From the NCBI GenBank assembly GCA_018703155.1, contig JABJGS010000019.1:1-36503 (forward strand): a stretch of DNA of 36,503 nucleotides, given 5' to 3'. This document shows, piece by piece, positions 26,831 through 34,785 of this stretch (position 1 is its first letter; each line of letters starts with the position of its first letter). The translations under genes and the position numbers were made by a program. The DNA is from Francisellaceae bacterium (lineage in GTDB: Bacteria > Pseudomonadota > Gammaproteobacteria > UBA6186 > Azoamicaceae). The notes below the pieces were generated by a model. It saw only the letters and a program-made list of their open reading frames with translations. It was not told where the DNA came from and searched no databases.

Positions 26831-29800
26831 AAGCTCTGTATTAATAATATCAGCACTGATTTTTGCACTGCCACAAAGCATTGCATCATGATCGTTATCT
26901 ATATCAAATACAGTACAATTTATTAAACTTCGATCAAAGCCATTCAGCCTGCTTGAATAGTGATATTTACCTAGCCTTCCAGGATCCTTTGCCCGTAGCA
27001 GAATACTTTTACCGTGATATTTCTTTAATGAATATTTTGCTTGCATTGCAAATTCAAGACGCATAACTTTGAAAATATGTTTCTGATATTTTTGTGGCAG
27101 ACTAGTCAAAAAGGCGCACGACTGATCTGTTAAAAATCTTTTCATAACTGATGGCCTGGCAAAAATAGATATACTGTGGGCTAAATATCTACTTAATTTT
27201 GCACTATCTAATAATATCAACTTGTTGACGATTATATCTTTTTTTGTTAATTGTCTAGCAATCTCACAAGCTATTAAACCTCCTTGACACCAACCGCCAA
27301 TAAAATAACTAGTAGCCGGTATAGAGCTTAGTATATATTCAACATATTTAGCCGCTAATTCTTCTATGCTTTTAATGAAATCATCCCTAGTATCTAGGTT
27401 ATAAGAATTAATAGCATATACTGGTGTTTTACTATCTATATGTTTTGCTAAAGTCTCATAGCAACTACCATGAAAAAACATTGGATGAATTAATATCAAT
27501 GGAGGATTATCTTTAATCCCTTCTTTAAACCTAATTATTGGCTCATAAACATCCGCATAGTCCTGTCTTTCTGTTGCTAGATATATCGCTTGAGAAAAGA
27601 TTGTATTATTTTTCAATAACCAGGAAATAGGAAGATTTGTATCAATTTCATCATTTATTTTTCTGAGTAAGTTAATGCTCGCTAATGAAGCAATTCCATA
27701 TTGCTGAAATGGTCTATATATCGATAAAGTATCAACTTTATAAGGAATACATTCTCGCCATAACCCTTTAATAATATTGATATATTTATCACCAATAACT
27801 TCACCACCAGAGTTTAATGAAATTTTCTCTGCATATTGTGATACTAAAGGAAAATTCTCTTGCTGATGAGCTAAGTTCAACCAAACAGCAGGAATGTAAC
27901 CACTTAAGCTATTTTCAGTAAGTATAGAATTTAGTTGATATCCCAATTGATCTATACCATAAGTAAGACCAATCAACTTACTCGTAATATTCCTTTTAAT
28001 ATATACAAAGTAAATACTTTGTGATATGTCTAAGTATACAAACTGGCAAGCCTTAAAGCTAAGTGCGGTATTAGCCACATTTTGATAATGTAGTTGCTCA
28101 TTGCTATGGTATAGATATAATTTATAATCGGTTTTTAAAATCACCTTGATATCTATTATTTTTCCATCCAGCAATAAATTAGTAGCCAATTCAATAGCAT
28201 TTCTTTCTAAACTTAAGTTTTTGGTTGGTAATATTTGCCCGTCATTTAAAACTCCAAGGTGTTTGTTGTCATACGTTAATAGTAGCTTAATAAAACATAC
28301 ATTATCAAAGCTTTCATCACATGAAAATACTTCGTCAACATAGCATATTATTATTACTACAACCTTAGACTCTACCTTGGACAACATCTCAATGTAGTTA
28401 TGATATTCTTGAGCAAAAACAACATAGACAGTACCTGACTCTAGGCTTTTTATTTCTTTTGATTTTGATATTTTGTAGTCCCCATAAGCAAACAGTGCAT
28501 CCACATCATGTTCATGAGCCCCACTAAAATGAATCATATTACAATCATATTGCGCAAGCTTACCCTTAATATAATTAAGACCAGGCAAATTATCACTGCT
28601 CTTTAATTTTATATTACTAATGTTTATGCAGCTAATGACTTCATTTTGGTGTGCCACAATTAGTTGCAATATCTTTACCAAATATTCTTGATATACTTTA
28701 ATATTATCTAAATTAAATAATTCCTGTTTATATGCCCAACATAGGCGTATAGGATCACTAATCTCATAAGAGAAGACTACATCATGATGGTAGCCTAAAT
28801 TATCTGTTTCAATGCTTTGTGTTTTAATTTTATCACCCAAGGAAAAATCAGCTGTTCTGGCTTTTGTTTCAACTAAGCAAAGATTTGGATACTCTGTATT
28901 TTTAAGATCATGGCCTTTCAGATTATATTCAATAAATTTTTGAAATGGTATATGTTGAAATTGCTTCGCCTCGTGGCGTTGCTGTTGCAAATAATTAAGT
29001 AGTTGTTCTATAGTAGTTGTTTCTGAAATTTTGCTACTGTAAAAATGTACGTTAAATAGAGGACCAATTGTATTTTTATATTTTACTCCTCGTGCATTTA
29101 TTGGATAACCAATCATTAGTTTATTAGTATCATGCACTAAATGCATTAGAATTGAAAAGGCGCATGACAGCACAGTAAAAGCACTATACTCATGGCTGTC
29201 TCTTAAGTGCAAAATTTCTTTAGATAATTTTTTATCTAAATGTATTACATGGGTACAAACATCAGTTGTTTGTGCAAACTTACCAAAATTCATATGCATA
29301 GGCATTGTTAAATACTTATTCCAGTATGTCTCCAGTTCTAATTCTTTTACAACCTCATATTTATAATTATCAAAAAAATTCAAAGTTTTATTTTTCGTTG
29401 GCTGCGGTAATACTTCATTCTGTGCTAAGCACCTATATATAGTAGCCACCAGCTCAATACATTTCTGTCCAGATACTGTGTCTGCAATAATATGATGACC
29501 CCAAATCACATATCTAAATCTATTTTTATCCTGTTTTTTAATTAAAGAAGCTCTAATTAATGGAGGCTTAACCAAATTAAAGGGTGTACTTATAAGTTCT
29601 TTTGTTATTTTCTCAAGATCATCTTCTGTTTTAGCAATTAAAAATTGATAAGCAACAGCAACATGACCATTATATTCCTGACGTATTCCTGCTTCAGTTT
29701 CAACAAAACTGAAATCTGAAAGCACATAATGCTCTTTTATAAATATCTCTATTGCTTGGTTAAATATTTTAGTATCTAATTCACCAAGAATATCAACGCT

Positions 29801-29929
29801 AACTGACACGTTATGTGAGCAAGAGTCAGGCTCTAACTTCCAGCTATAGTAATACGGCTTCTGGTAAGGGAGCAACTCCCAAGATCGTGATTCATTTTGC
29901 ATTATAGCCACCATCCATGGCAGCATCAT
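26795..29929 (-). CDS. NRPS-like condensation-carrier-thioesterase protein with Cys thioesterase
   Basis: 1044 residues. Residues about 15-440 form a condensation domain with the HHxxxD motif HHIIAD at 145-150. Residues about 440-700 contain no adenylation motif (no TSGTTG-like or TGD box), yet a stretch like SGYIPAVWLNLAHQQENFP recalls the end of an adenylation domain, so this may be a strongly eroded one. A carrier domain follows (YGIASLASINLL, Ser748 in the phosphopantetheine position), then an alpha/beta thioesterase: PPLILIHPMFFHG, GWCQGG with Cys881 in place of the usual Ser, LILLDSAKL (Asp908), DNDHDAML (His1014). It could load a substrate from a partner enzyme in trans. The start is ATG at 29929, or at 29902, where GGTGG precedes it. 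It follows a LuxR-type gene by two bases. The C-terminus is encoded by a repeat. Confidence 0.85.
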   Translation of the reverse strand: MMLPWMVAIMQNESRSWELLPYQKPYYYSWKLEPDSCSHNVSVSVDILGELDTKIFNQAIEIFIKEHYVLSDFSFVETEAGIRQEYNGHVAVAYQFLIAKTEDDLEKITKELISTPFNLVKPPLIRASLIKKQDKNRFRYVIWGHHIIADTVSGQKCIELVATIYRCLAQNEVLPQPTKNKTLNFFDNYKYEVVKELELETYWNKYLTMPMHMNFGKFAQTTDVCTHVIHLDKKLSKEILHLRDSHEYSAFTVLSCAFSILMHLVHDTNKLMIGYPINARGVKYKNTIGPLFNVHFYSSKISETTTIEQLLNYLQQQRHEAKQFQHIPFQKFIEYNLKGHDLKNTEYPNLCLVETKARTADFSLGDKIKTQSIETDNLGYHHDVVFSYEISDPIRLCWAYKQELFNLDNIKVYQEYLVKILQLIVAHQNEVISCINISNIKLKSSDNLPGLNYIKGKLAQYDCNMIHFSGAHEHDVDALFAYGDYKISKSKEIKSLESGTVYVVFAQEYHNYIEMLSKVESKVVVIIICYVDEVFSCDESFDNVCFIKLLLTYDNKHLGVLNDGQILPTKNLSLERNAIELATNLLLDGKIIDIKVILKTDYKLYLYHSNEQLHYQNVANTALSFKACQFVYLDISQSIYFVYIKRNITSKLIGLTYGIDQLGYQLNSILTENSLSGYIPAVWLNLAHQQENFPLVSQYAEKISLNSGGEVIGDKYINIIKGLWRECIPYKVDTLSIYRPFQQYGIASLASINLLRKINDEIDTNLPISWLLKNNTIFSQAIYLATERQDYADVYEPIIRFKEGIKDNPPLILIHPMFFHGSCYETLAKHIDSKTPVYAINSYNLDTRDDFIKSIEELAAKYVEYILSSIPATSYFIGGWCQGGLIACEIARQLTKKDIIVNKLILLDSAKLSRYLAHSISIFARPSVMKRFLTDQSCAFLTSLPQKYQKHIFKVMRLEFAMQAKYSLKKYHGKSILLRAKDPGRLGKYHYSSRLNGFDRSLINCTVFDIDNDHDAMLCGSAKISADIINTELVEQKACATSLL

Positions 29930-29931
29930 TA

Positions 29932-30234
29932 TTACTGCCTTGTTTTAATGTTATGCTCACATGACTCTTTGTAAGCACCTAATTTTAATCCTAACTGAAA
30001 TATATTATCACAATTTAACTTCTCTTTAATATTAGCTAAATGTGTGTTAACAGTATGTAAACTTGCTTTTAATTCCCAGGCTATTTCCTTAGTTCTTGAG
30101 CCATTAACAAGCTTAGTAACAATGATAGTTTCTTTTTGTGTTAAATATACTTGCTTACCTTCACAAGAGTAAGGCAAATGATATCTGCCTCTTTCAAACT
30201 GTCTTCCATTAAAAATATTGCTGACCACCTGCAT
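29932..30234 (-). CDS. Short LuxR-type transcription factor
   Basis: 100 residues with a LuxR/GerE helix-turn-helix (LTQKETIIVTKLVNGSRTKEIAWELKASLHTVNTHLANIKEKLNC, about 31-76; I give it as positions of one domain) and no receiver or autoinducer-binding domain. Such single-domain LuxR proteins act as DNA-binding regulators. It is the first gene of an operon with the NRPS-like gene, which begins two bases after its stop, so it most likely controls its own transcript. Palindromes at 30267-30286 and 30291-30304 lie at its promoter. Confidence 0.86.
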   Translation of the reverse strand: MQVVSNIFNGRQFERGRYHLPYSCEGKQVYLTQKETIIVTKLVNGSRTKEIAWELKASLHTVNTHLANIKEKLNCDNIFQLGLKLGAYKESCEHNIKTRQ

Positions 30235-30266
30235 CCATTACTCCTTTTGTAGTAAATTTGGTTATG

Positions 30267-30286
30267 TTTTGATATATATATCAAAA
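30267..30286. promoter_or_regulatory. 20-bp perfect palindrome upstream of the LuxR-type gene
   Basis: TTTTGATATATATATCAAAA is a perfect 20-bp inverted repeat 32 nt before the regulator's start codon, downstream of the putative -10. It is a candidate operator for autoregulation. The AT alternation makes chance occurrence more likely than for mixed sequence. Confidence 0.5.
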
Positions 30287-30290
30287 GGCG

Positions 30291-30325
30291 TGGTATTTAT
30301 ACCAAAATGTACGACAAAAATGCAA
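30291..30325 (-). promoter_or_regulatory. Putative promoter of the LuxR-NRPS operon with overlapping palindrome
   Basis: On the minus strand TTGCAT (30320-30325) and TATAAA (30296-30301) are 18 nt apart. The -10 lies inside TGGTAT-N2-ATACCA (30291-30304), a second inverted repeat, which would place a bound regulator directly on the promoter. Confidence 0.45.
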
Positions 30326-30376
30326 TCTGAATTTTAAACAATATTTGTTATGTAGAAACATCCAGTATTACTTTTG

Positions 30377-31201
30377 CTAGGTGCGCCAAAGTAGAGGGAA
30401 GTCAATATGATTAGTAATATTGCTGCGAAATGGTGCTATAGCTAAACCACCACGACGAGTGTATTGCCCATAAACAGTAAGTTCTCTTACCCATTGCGTG
30501 GCTAATATATCAAAAAATATTTTCTCGATACAGTGCTCATGAAAACCTTGGTGATTACGATATGAAATAAGGTATTTACAAATACTAGATTCATCGAGCA
30601 TTTGTCCTCGATATCGAATATAAAGAGAGGCCCAATCTGGCTGGCCAGTTACTAAACAATTGGATTTAAACAAATTACTATTAAGCTCATAACAACCAAT
30701 CTCCCCATCATCCTCAAGTTTGAGTAGACTTGGATCCGGATCGTATATCTCTGTTGCAACTTGTATATTATCAATATTTTTACCGGGCAAGGAATCAGCA
30801 AGCTGCCACTGCCGCTCCTCATGTATATTAACAGTCAGCTCAGAGCCCAAACAAACCGACAAATCATTTTCAATCAATCGTTTTAAACTGGTAGATGACG
30901 TGAATTGCGTGCTTCTTAACGAGTATAGATAAAGCTTTAGTGATTTTGACTCTACTAAATTTGTTGAGTCTGAAGGTATAAGAAGCTGTAACCGAGCTTG
31001 AATTGGAAATCCCTGGGCACCGATATAACTTAACTCAAATCCATACCACCGATCCCAGCCAAGCATGCCATTGATCTCAGTACTACTCCACATTTCTCTA
31101 TTCAATGTTCTTGGTATCGCACACAGCAACTTAGGATCATATCGGTCAATATACTCTGTATTTTTGCCCAAAGGTAAATCTATATTTTCAAGTATACTCA
31201 C
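30377..31201 (-). CDS. queF: NADPH-dependent 7-cyano-7-deazaguanine reductase QueF (bimodular type)
   Basis: 274 residues; reduces preQ0 to preQ1 in queuosine biosynthesis. Two tandem T-fold modules as in E. coli QueF. The NADPH motif ESKSLK is at 84-89; the nucleophilic Cys182 and Asp189 lie in FKSNCLVTGQPDW; His221-Glu222 in GFHEHCIEKIF contact substrate; YGQYTRRGGL is at 244-253. All catalytic residues are present, so it should be active. It starts with GTG overlapping the stop of the upstream paralogue (GTGA), indicating translational coupling. Confidence 0.96.
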   Translation of the reverse strand: MSILENIDLPLGKNTEYIDRYDPKLLCAIPRTLNREMWSSTEINGMLGWDRWYGFELSYIGAQGFPIQARLQLLIPSDSTNLVESKSLKLYLYSLRSTQFTSSTSLKRLIENDLSVCLGSELTVNIHEERQWQLADSLPGKNIDNIQVATEIYDPDPSLLKLEDDGEIGCYELNSNLFKSNCLVTGQPDWASLYIRYRGQMLDESSICKYLISYRNHQGFHEHCIEKIFFDILATQWVRELTVYGQYTRRGGLAIAPFRSNITNHIDFPLLWRT

Positions 31202-31926
31202 TGAACAACCCCCCTTGTGTTACAGAGCCAGGAATAACTACTTTGATTACAACGCAAAAAATTACCCTCAATACCACCACGCCGAGTTAATTGCACTTGC
31301 ACTTTTAAATAATGATCACCTATAAGATTTTGATTAAGTGTATTAAACAAATCATTAGCAATATCAATTTGGCAAATTTTTTTGTTTCGATATGAAGATA
31401 AAAACTCTCCAAAAACATCAATATCCCACGCAAATTGTCTAGTTTTAAATAACACTCGTGCCCACACTGGTTGTTTAGTTCTAGCACAATTGAACATGAA
31501 GTTATTTGCAAATAAGCTTTGTGTAGATCCTAATGCATTTTTAGGTGTTATTGTTTTTAAATCTGAAGCGTCATTAGTAAGCATGTCATCGATACACAAA
31601 CTACCTTGAACATCCATAGAGCACTGCTGAGCACTTTGTACTGACGATAAATTAAATTCTATATTATCAAGCTCAGAAAATATTTCACTGCTCAATGCAC
31701 TAATTACTTGAGCTTCATTAGCAAATTTCCTTGCCTCAAACTCTTGTATACGCTTTTTTAATTCAAAAGGCATCAGTCCTGCTACTTCCCCAGGAGTATA
31801 GACATCTAATTGATAATTTTGTGGCATCCCAATTATATTTAAGTGAGAAAACTCATAAATACGCCAATGATCTATTCCATATGTACTTTCTACATTAAAG
31901 GTAGTTGGTTGCAATAACAGTTCCAA
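31198..31926 (-). CDS. Diverged QueF paralogue lacking most catalytic residues
   Basis: 242 residues, starting with TTG seven bases after AAGG; no ATG is available near the 5' end and the frame opens only a few codons upstream. It aligns over both T-fold modules of the QueF encoded next to it: GIDHWRIYEFSHLNIIGMP matches the N-terminal module, SLCIDDML the linker, FNCARTKQPVWAR (Cys147) the active-site loop, FLSSYRNKK the next strand and LTRRGGI the C-terminal motif. However, ESKS becomes MPFE (52-55), the catalytic Asp becomes Val154, and His-Glu becomes Gln186-Ile187. It is therefore unlikely to reduce preQ0. It may be a heteromeric partner of QueF, a nucleobase-binding protein or an enzyme with a new reaction that uses Cys147. 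Same operon as queF, first gene. Confidence 0.88.
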   Translation of the reverse strand: MELLLQPTTFNVESTYGIDHWRIYEFSHLNIIGMPQNYQLDVYTPGEVAGLMPFELKKRIQEFEARKFANEAQVISALSSEIFSELDNIEFNLSSVQSAQQCSMDVQGSLCIDDMLTNDASDLKTITPKNALGSTQSLFANNFMFNCARTKQPVWARVLFKTRQFAWDIDVFGEFLSSYRNKKICQIDIANDLFNTLNQNLIGDHYLKVQVQLTRRGGIEGNFLRCNQSSYSWLCNTRGVVQ

Positions 31927-31962
31927 AGCAGTAGCCTTAAGAAAAAGAAGGATAAATCAAAG

Positions 31963-31968
31963 ATTATA
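31963..31968 (-). promoter_or_regulatory. -10 element of the queF-paralogue/queF operon
   Basis: Perfect TATAAT on the minus strand, 36 nt before the TTG start, with TATTGT at 17-nt spacing as a weak -35. It is the only candidate found upstream of the two genes. Confidence 0.5.
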
Positions 31969-32006
31969 TGCTTTAGGGGGGAAAAACAATAGAGGGAAAG
32001 ATAAGT

Positions 32007-32039
32007 TAAGCGTCCATGCTTAGCCAAATTCCTTTTGGC
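32007..32039. repeat. Two adjacent small hairpins in the divergent intergenic region
   Basis: TAAGC-N6-GCTTA (32007-32022) is followed immediately by GCCAAA-N5-TTTGGC (32023-32039). They lie between the queF-paralogue promoter and the divergent gene at 32149, too far from either start codon to tell which they serve. Confidence 0.4.
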
Positions 32040-32148
32040 GATCCTTATGTTTCTATTTAACAATATAAGCTTACAATAAGGTATCAGCATATGTACTACA
32101 TAGTCGTAGGATATCGACCACTTCACAAATATGACAAGGAGAGTCCAA

Positions 32149-33114
32149 ATGCCTACCCGCTTAATAAATAACGCCGAGAAAGTAGTAAAAGATGCACAAC
32201 AATCACTTAAAGAACAACTTTTCCAGAGATTAGAAGCTCTAAAAGCTTTACATGAAACACCTATATTTGATGATACTAGTGGTGATGGGCTAGCGAGAAT
32301 GGTCAAAAGTGAAATTAAGAGTGATGCTAATAAATTAGAAACGTTAAGTGAGTATTGTCACAGTCAAGTCGTTCAGCACTGGAATGAAGCACAAGCAAAA
32401 ACAGTTCAGCTAATTGGTAATGATGAAGATGCAATCTGTCGTATATCTGAAGGCACAGTTTCAATACCAGACAATACTATTATGCCACTTGCTACCTCAA
32501 CCTTCTGGGGAACTGAGGTCCCAATGGCATTTTCCTACCTTTCTTGGGCTATAGAACATAGCATGACAAATTTTGCTGCTGACGCTATTGCTAAAAATAC
32601 AGGTCAACAAACAATCAATTTGGGGGGATTTAGAATTTCACTATCAGCAGATCCAGGTTTGTTCGTAACCCCTACCAGTATATTTTCAGCTAATACTCTC
32701 AATGTTAGAACCACTTCAACTCTTAGCAATAGCTTCAGGCTGAGCAAATCTCCAAATGTTATGGGAGCATTTCATTCAGGGTTTAACTTACTCCCAGACC
32801 ATTTCGAATCATCCAGCCTTCCATCTGAGTTTGATGTTATTGAGAGGTCTCTGCAATTAACACACCCTGGACACACTCATTTTTATCTTACTTTACAGCA
32901 GCCAACAACATTACCTGAAGCTGGTGATATAGTGCAAAGAAATGGACATTTCTGCTTTATGTATGGCGGTGTAGAGCGCAATTGCTTGGCCCCCAATAAT
33001 TCAGGTTATGCTCAAACCACCATACCTAGCAGTGAACTTGGGACTAGCATTTATAGAACCAGCATTGCAGATCCAGAAAATAGTGCTCTTACACTTAAAT
33101 TTCGATCTACATAA
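32149..33114 (+). CDS. Orphan protein of unknown function
   Basis: 321 residues, start ATG at 32149 with AAGGAG seven bases ahead (a frame start at 32131 lacks a site). No signal peptide and no recognised domain. The first ~95 residues are helical and charged (INNAEKVVKDAQQSLKEQLFQRLEALKALH), the remainder is predicted beta-rich and Ser/Thr/Asn-rich, with a mildly hydrophobic stretch (MAFSYLSWAIEHSMTNFAADAIA). The C-terminal half contains HPGHTHFYLTLQQP and NGHFCFMYGGVERN. It is the first of three orphan plus-strand genes and could be an effector. I cannot assign a function. Confidence 0.78.
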   Translation: MPTRLINNAEKVVKDAQQSLKEQLFQRLEALKALHETPIFDDTSGDGLARMVKSEIKSDANKLETLSEYCHSQVVQHWNEAQAKTVQLIGNDEDAICRISEGTVSIPDNTIMPLATSTFWGTEVPMAFSYLSWAIEHSMTNFAADAIAKNTGQQTINLGGFRISLSADPGLFVTPTSIFSANTLNVRTTSTLSNSFRLSKSPNVMGAFHSGFNLLPDHFESSSLPSEFDVIERSLQLTHPGHTHFYLTLQQPTTLPEAGDIVQRNGHFCFMYGGVERNCLAPNNSGYAQTTIPSSELGTSIYRTSIADPENSALTLKFRST

Positions 33115-33190
33115 TATATATAGTGGAAGTAGTTGCAATCTCATTTCTTAGTTGGTAAACTACATAAAGTTTTTGGAAGGTATAATAATT

Positions 33191-33526
33191 ATGGCATCAA
33201 TAGCAACAAACCTATTACGACGTACTAACGGTCTATTTAATGAGTTCTTAGCTAGCAATGGCTCTGAAGCATTTAGCTTTAATGAGCTAATTGGCAATGT
33301 GCTCAAACAAGCCATGCCTACAGGGTTCTTAAATAAATTTGATACTGTCAAAGACCAAGGTCTTACTAGTTGGGCAAATTTACTTCCTAAACCAGAACAA
33401 ACTCCAACTCCTAATGTAAAACTAGATGGTTTGGATATAACACAGCTACAAAAGCTTATTGATGGATTAACAGAAAAGCCAACACCTGCGAAGAAAAAAA
33501 CAACACCATCGCTAACACCAGCATAA
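33191..33526 (+). CDS. Small orphan protein
   Basis: 111 residues from the ATG at 33191; GGAAGG lies about ten bases upstream. The longer frame from a TTG at 33152 is not favoured. The first ~60 residues look helical (SIATNLLRRTNGLFNEFLAS, FNELIGNVLKQAM), followed by a Pro/Thr-rich linker and a Lys/Pro/Thr tail (EKPTPAKKKTTPSLTPA). No family recognised. A 13-bp inverted repeat follows the stop, which supports a separate transcription unit. Confidence 0.68.
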   Translation: MASIATNLLRRTNGLFNEFLASNGSEAFSFNELIGNVLKQAMPTGFLNKFDTVKDQGLTSWANLLPKPEQTPTPNVKLDGLDITQLQKLIDGLTEKPTPAKKKTTPSLTPA

Positions 33527-33540
33527 TTAAAAACTTTTAC

Positions 33541-33573
33541 AACAAACATTCTAGGTATCATAGAATGTTTGTT
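33541..33573. terminator. Long perfect inverted repeat, terminator-like
   Basis: AACAAACATTCTA and TAGAATGTTTGTT are perfect complements (13 bp) around a seven-base loop, 14 nt past the stop of the small orphan gene. There is no long T tract after it, so it may stop transcription weakly, protect the 3' end or bind a protein. Confidence 0.65.
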
Positions 33574-33650
33574 GTATATACTCTTGCATCATAACCAACT
33601 CCCGTTCTATATTACTTTTGAAAATCTAACAAAAATTTAAAGGTATTATT

Positions 33651-34550
33651 ATGAATACTAACAAACTTAAAACTATCGCACTTATTGTCACTTTATCTTT
33701 ACTTGCCTCTTGTGGCCCAGGTGAACTATTCGAAACTAGATTATATGGCGTACGGGAAAGTGAATGGTCAACCCTATCTTCTACTGAACGAAGTCGTGCA
33801 ATTAGCCAGTACAACGAACAACAAAAAATTTATGCAGAGCAACAACGTATTGCTGATGCTGCACGTAAAGAACAAGAAGCTTACCAAAGAACATTGGAAG
33901 CTCAACGCCTACGTGAAACTCAACTCCTAGAACAAGAAACTAACCGCATTCAGCACCAAGCAATGCTTAATGAACAGCAACGTGTTTCTAGACAATCTGC
34001 TCTAAACAATCAAAGAGATTCTGAACAAAGAGCAATGGATGAAGCTAGACGCCGCTCTATGCAAACTTATGCCCAGGAACAGGCTAGAGTAGGAGATTTA
34101 GCTGAACAACGTGCAATTGACGAAGCTAAACGCCGCTCTATGCAAACTTACTCTCAAGAGCAAGCTAGAAAAGCTGCTAATGTATCTGCTGAACAACGAG
34201 CTGTTGAAGAGGCACAACGCCGCTCTCTGCAAACCTACAATCAAGAGCAAGCTAGAAGAGCAGCCAATGCATCTGCTGAACAGCGTGCAATTGAAGATGC
34301 CAAGCGTGCATCACTACAAACATATGCTCAAGAACAAGCAAGAATAAATTCTCCTGCTCCCAGTCCTAGTATTAGCAACTGGAGATTAAACGAAGGCCAT
34401 TTAGTTGAAGGTGGTAAGTTAGTTATGGACCTACAAAGAGAAATGGGTAGAACACCAAATCGCTCTGAAACAAAGTCTCGTCTTGCATCACGTATGCACA
34501 TTAGCCATAACCAAGCTGATGAAATAATAGAAGAGCTTGGATTGTTCTAA
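33651..34550 (+). CDS. Repeat-containing lipoprotein with helical C-terminal domain
   Basis: 299 residues. Signal peptide with lipobox LASC, lipid-modified Cys21, so it is probably membrane-anchored in the periplasm. Residues about 45-245 are Gln/Glu/Arg-rich and likely to form a long coiled coil or helical rod; within it are four copies of an ~29-residue unit beginning EQRA(I/V/M) at residues 125, 152, 181 and 210 and containing RRS(M/L)QTYxQEQAR. A Pro/Ser linker leads to a helical C-terminal domain (about 244-299, LVMDLQREMGRTPNRSETKS and NQADEIIEELGLF). AAAGG precedes the ATG. I recognise no family; a structural or envelope role is inferred from architecture. Confidence 0.85.
   Translation: MNTNKLKTIALIVTLSLLASCGPGELFETRLYGVRESEWSTLSSTERSRAISQYNEQQKIYAEQQRIADAARKEQEAYQRTLEAQRLRETQLLEQETNRIQHQAMLNEQQRVSRQSALNNQRDSEQRAMDEARRRSMQTYAQEQARVGDLAEQRAIDEAKRRSMQTYSQEQARKAANVSAEQRAVEEAQRRSLQTYNQEQARRAANASAEQRAIEDAKRASLQTYAQEQARINSPAPSPSISNWRLNEGHLVEGGKLVMDLQREMGRTPNRSETKSRLASRMHISHNQADEIIEELGLF
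34023..34364 (+). repeat. Four tandem ~87-nt coding repeats in the lipoprotein gene
   Basis: The units start at about 34023, 34104, 34191 and 34278 (spacing 81, 87, 87 nt). They are diverged in DNA but keep the EQRA...RRSxQTY...EQAR pattern, which suggests old duplication with selection on the helix pattern. Confidence 0.85.
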
Positions 34551-34570
34551 GCTAGAAATAGTATAGCTAT

Positions 34571-34602
34571 CACCCACTCAACAACCATACCTTGAGTGGG
34601 TG
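34571..34602 (+). terminator. Strong hairpin after the lipoprotein gene
   Basis: CACCCACTCAA and TTGAGTGGGTG form an 11-bp perfect, G+C-rich stem with a ten-base loop, 20 nt past the stop codon. No T run follows, so it resembles a terminator or 3' stabiliser rather than a classic intrinsic terminator. Confidence 0.65.
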
Positions 34603-34785
34603 CCCATACACTTAAAGTTCCTGTTATAATCACTAAATTCATTAAATTTTCACCGCTTACTAACACAGCTCTTGTAGTCCATAATGATCCATGGTAGCAT
34701 TCTTTGATTCGGGGCATTACCTTAGAATATAGCAGCAATATTTAACGATATTTGATGCTATGTCTAAGTAACCCCGTTGTGAGAA

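Noticed and set aside
31927-32060. preQ1 riboswitch upstream of the queF pair
   Set aside because: CCCTCTATTG on the minus strand recalled preQ1-I, but the matching 5' stem and A-rich tail are missing and the segment lies at or upstream of the putative -10, so it would not be in the transcript.
33160-33561. 133-residue minus-strand frame opposite the small orphan gene
   Set aside because: It covers the 13-bp hairpin, is antisense to a frame with a ribosome binding site, and its composition is that of a shadow frame.
34547-34738. 63-residue minus-strand reading frame
   Set aside because: It runs over the hairpin at 34571-34602 and the noncoding stretch before the cold-shock gene, has no ribosome binding site and no recognisable motif.
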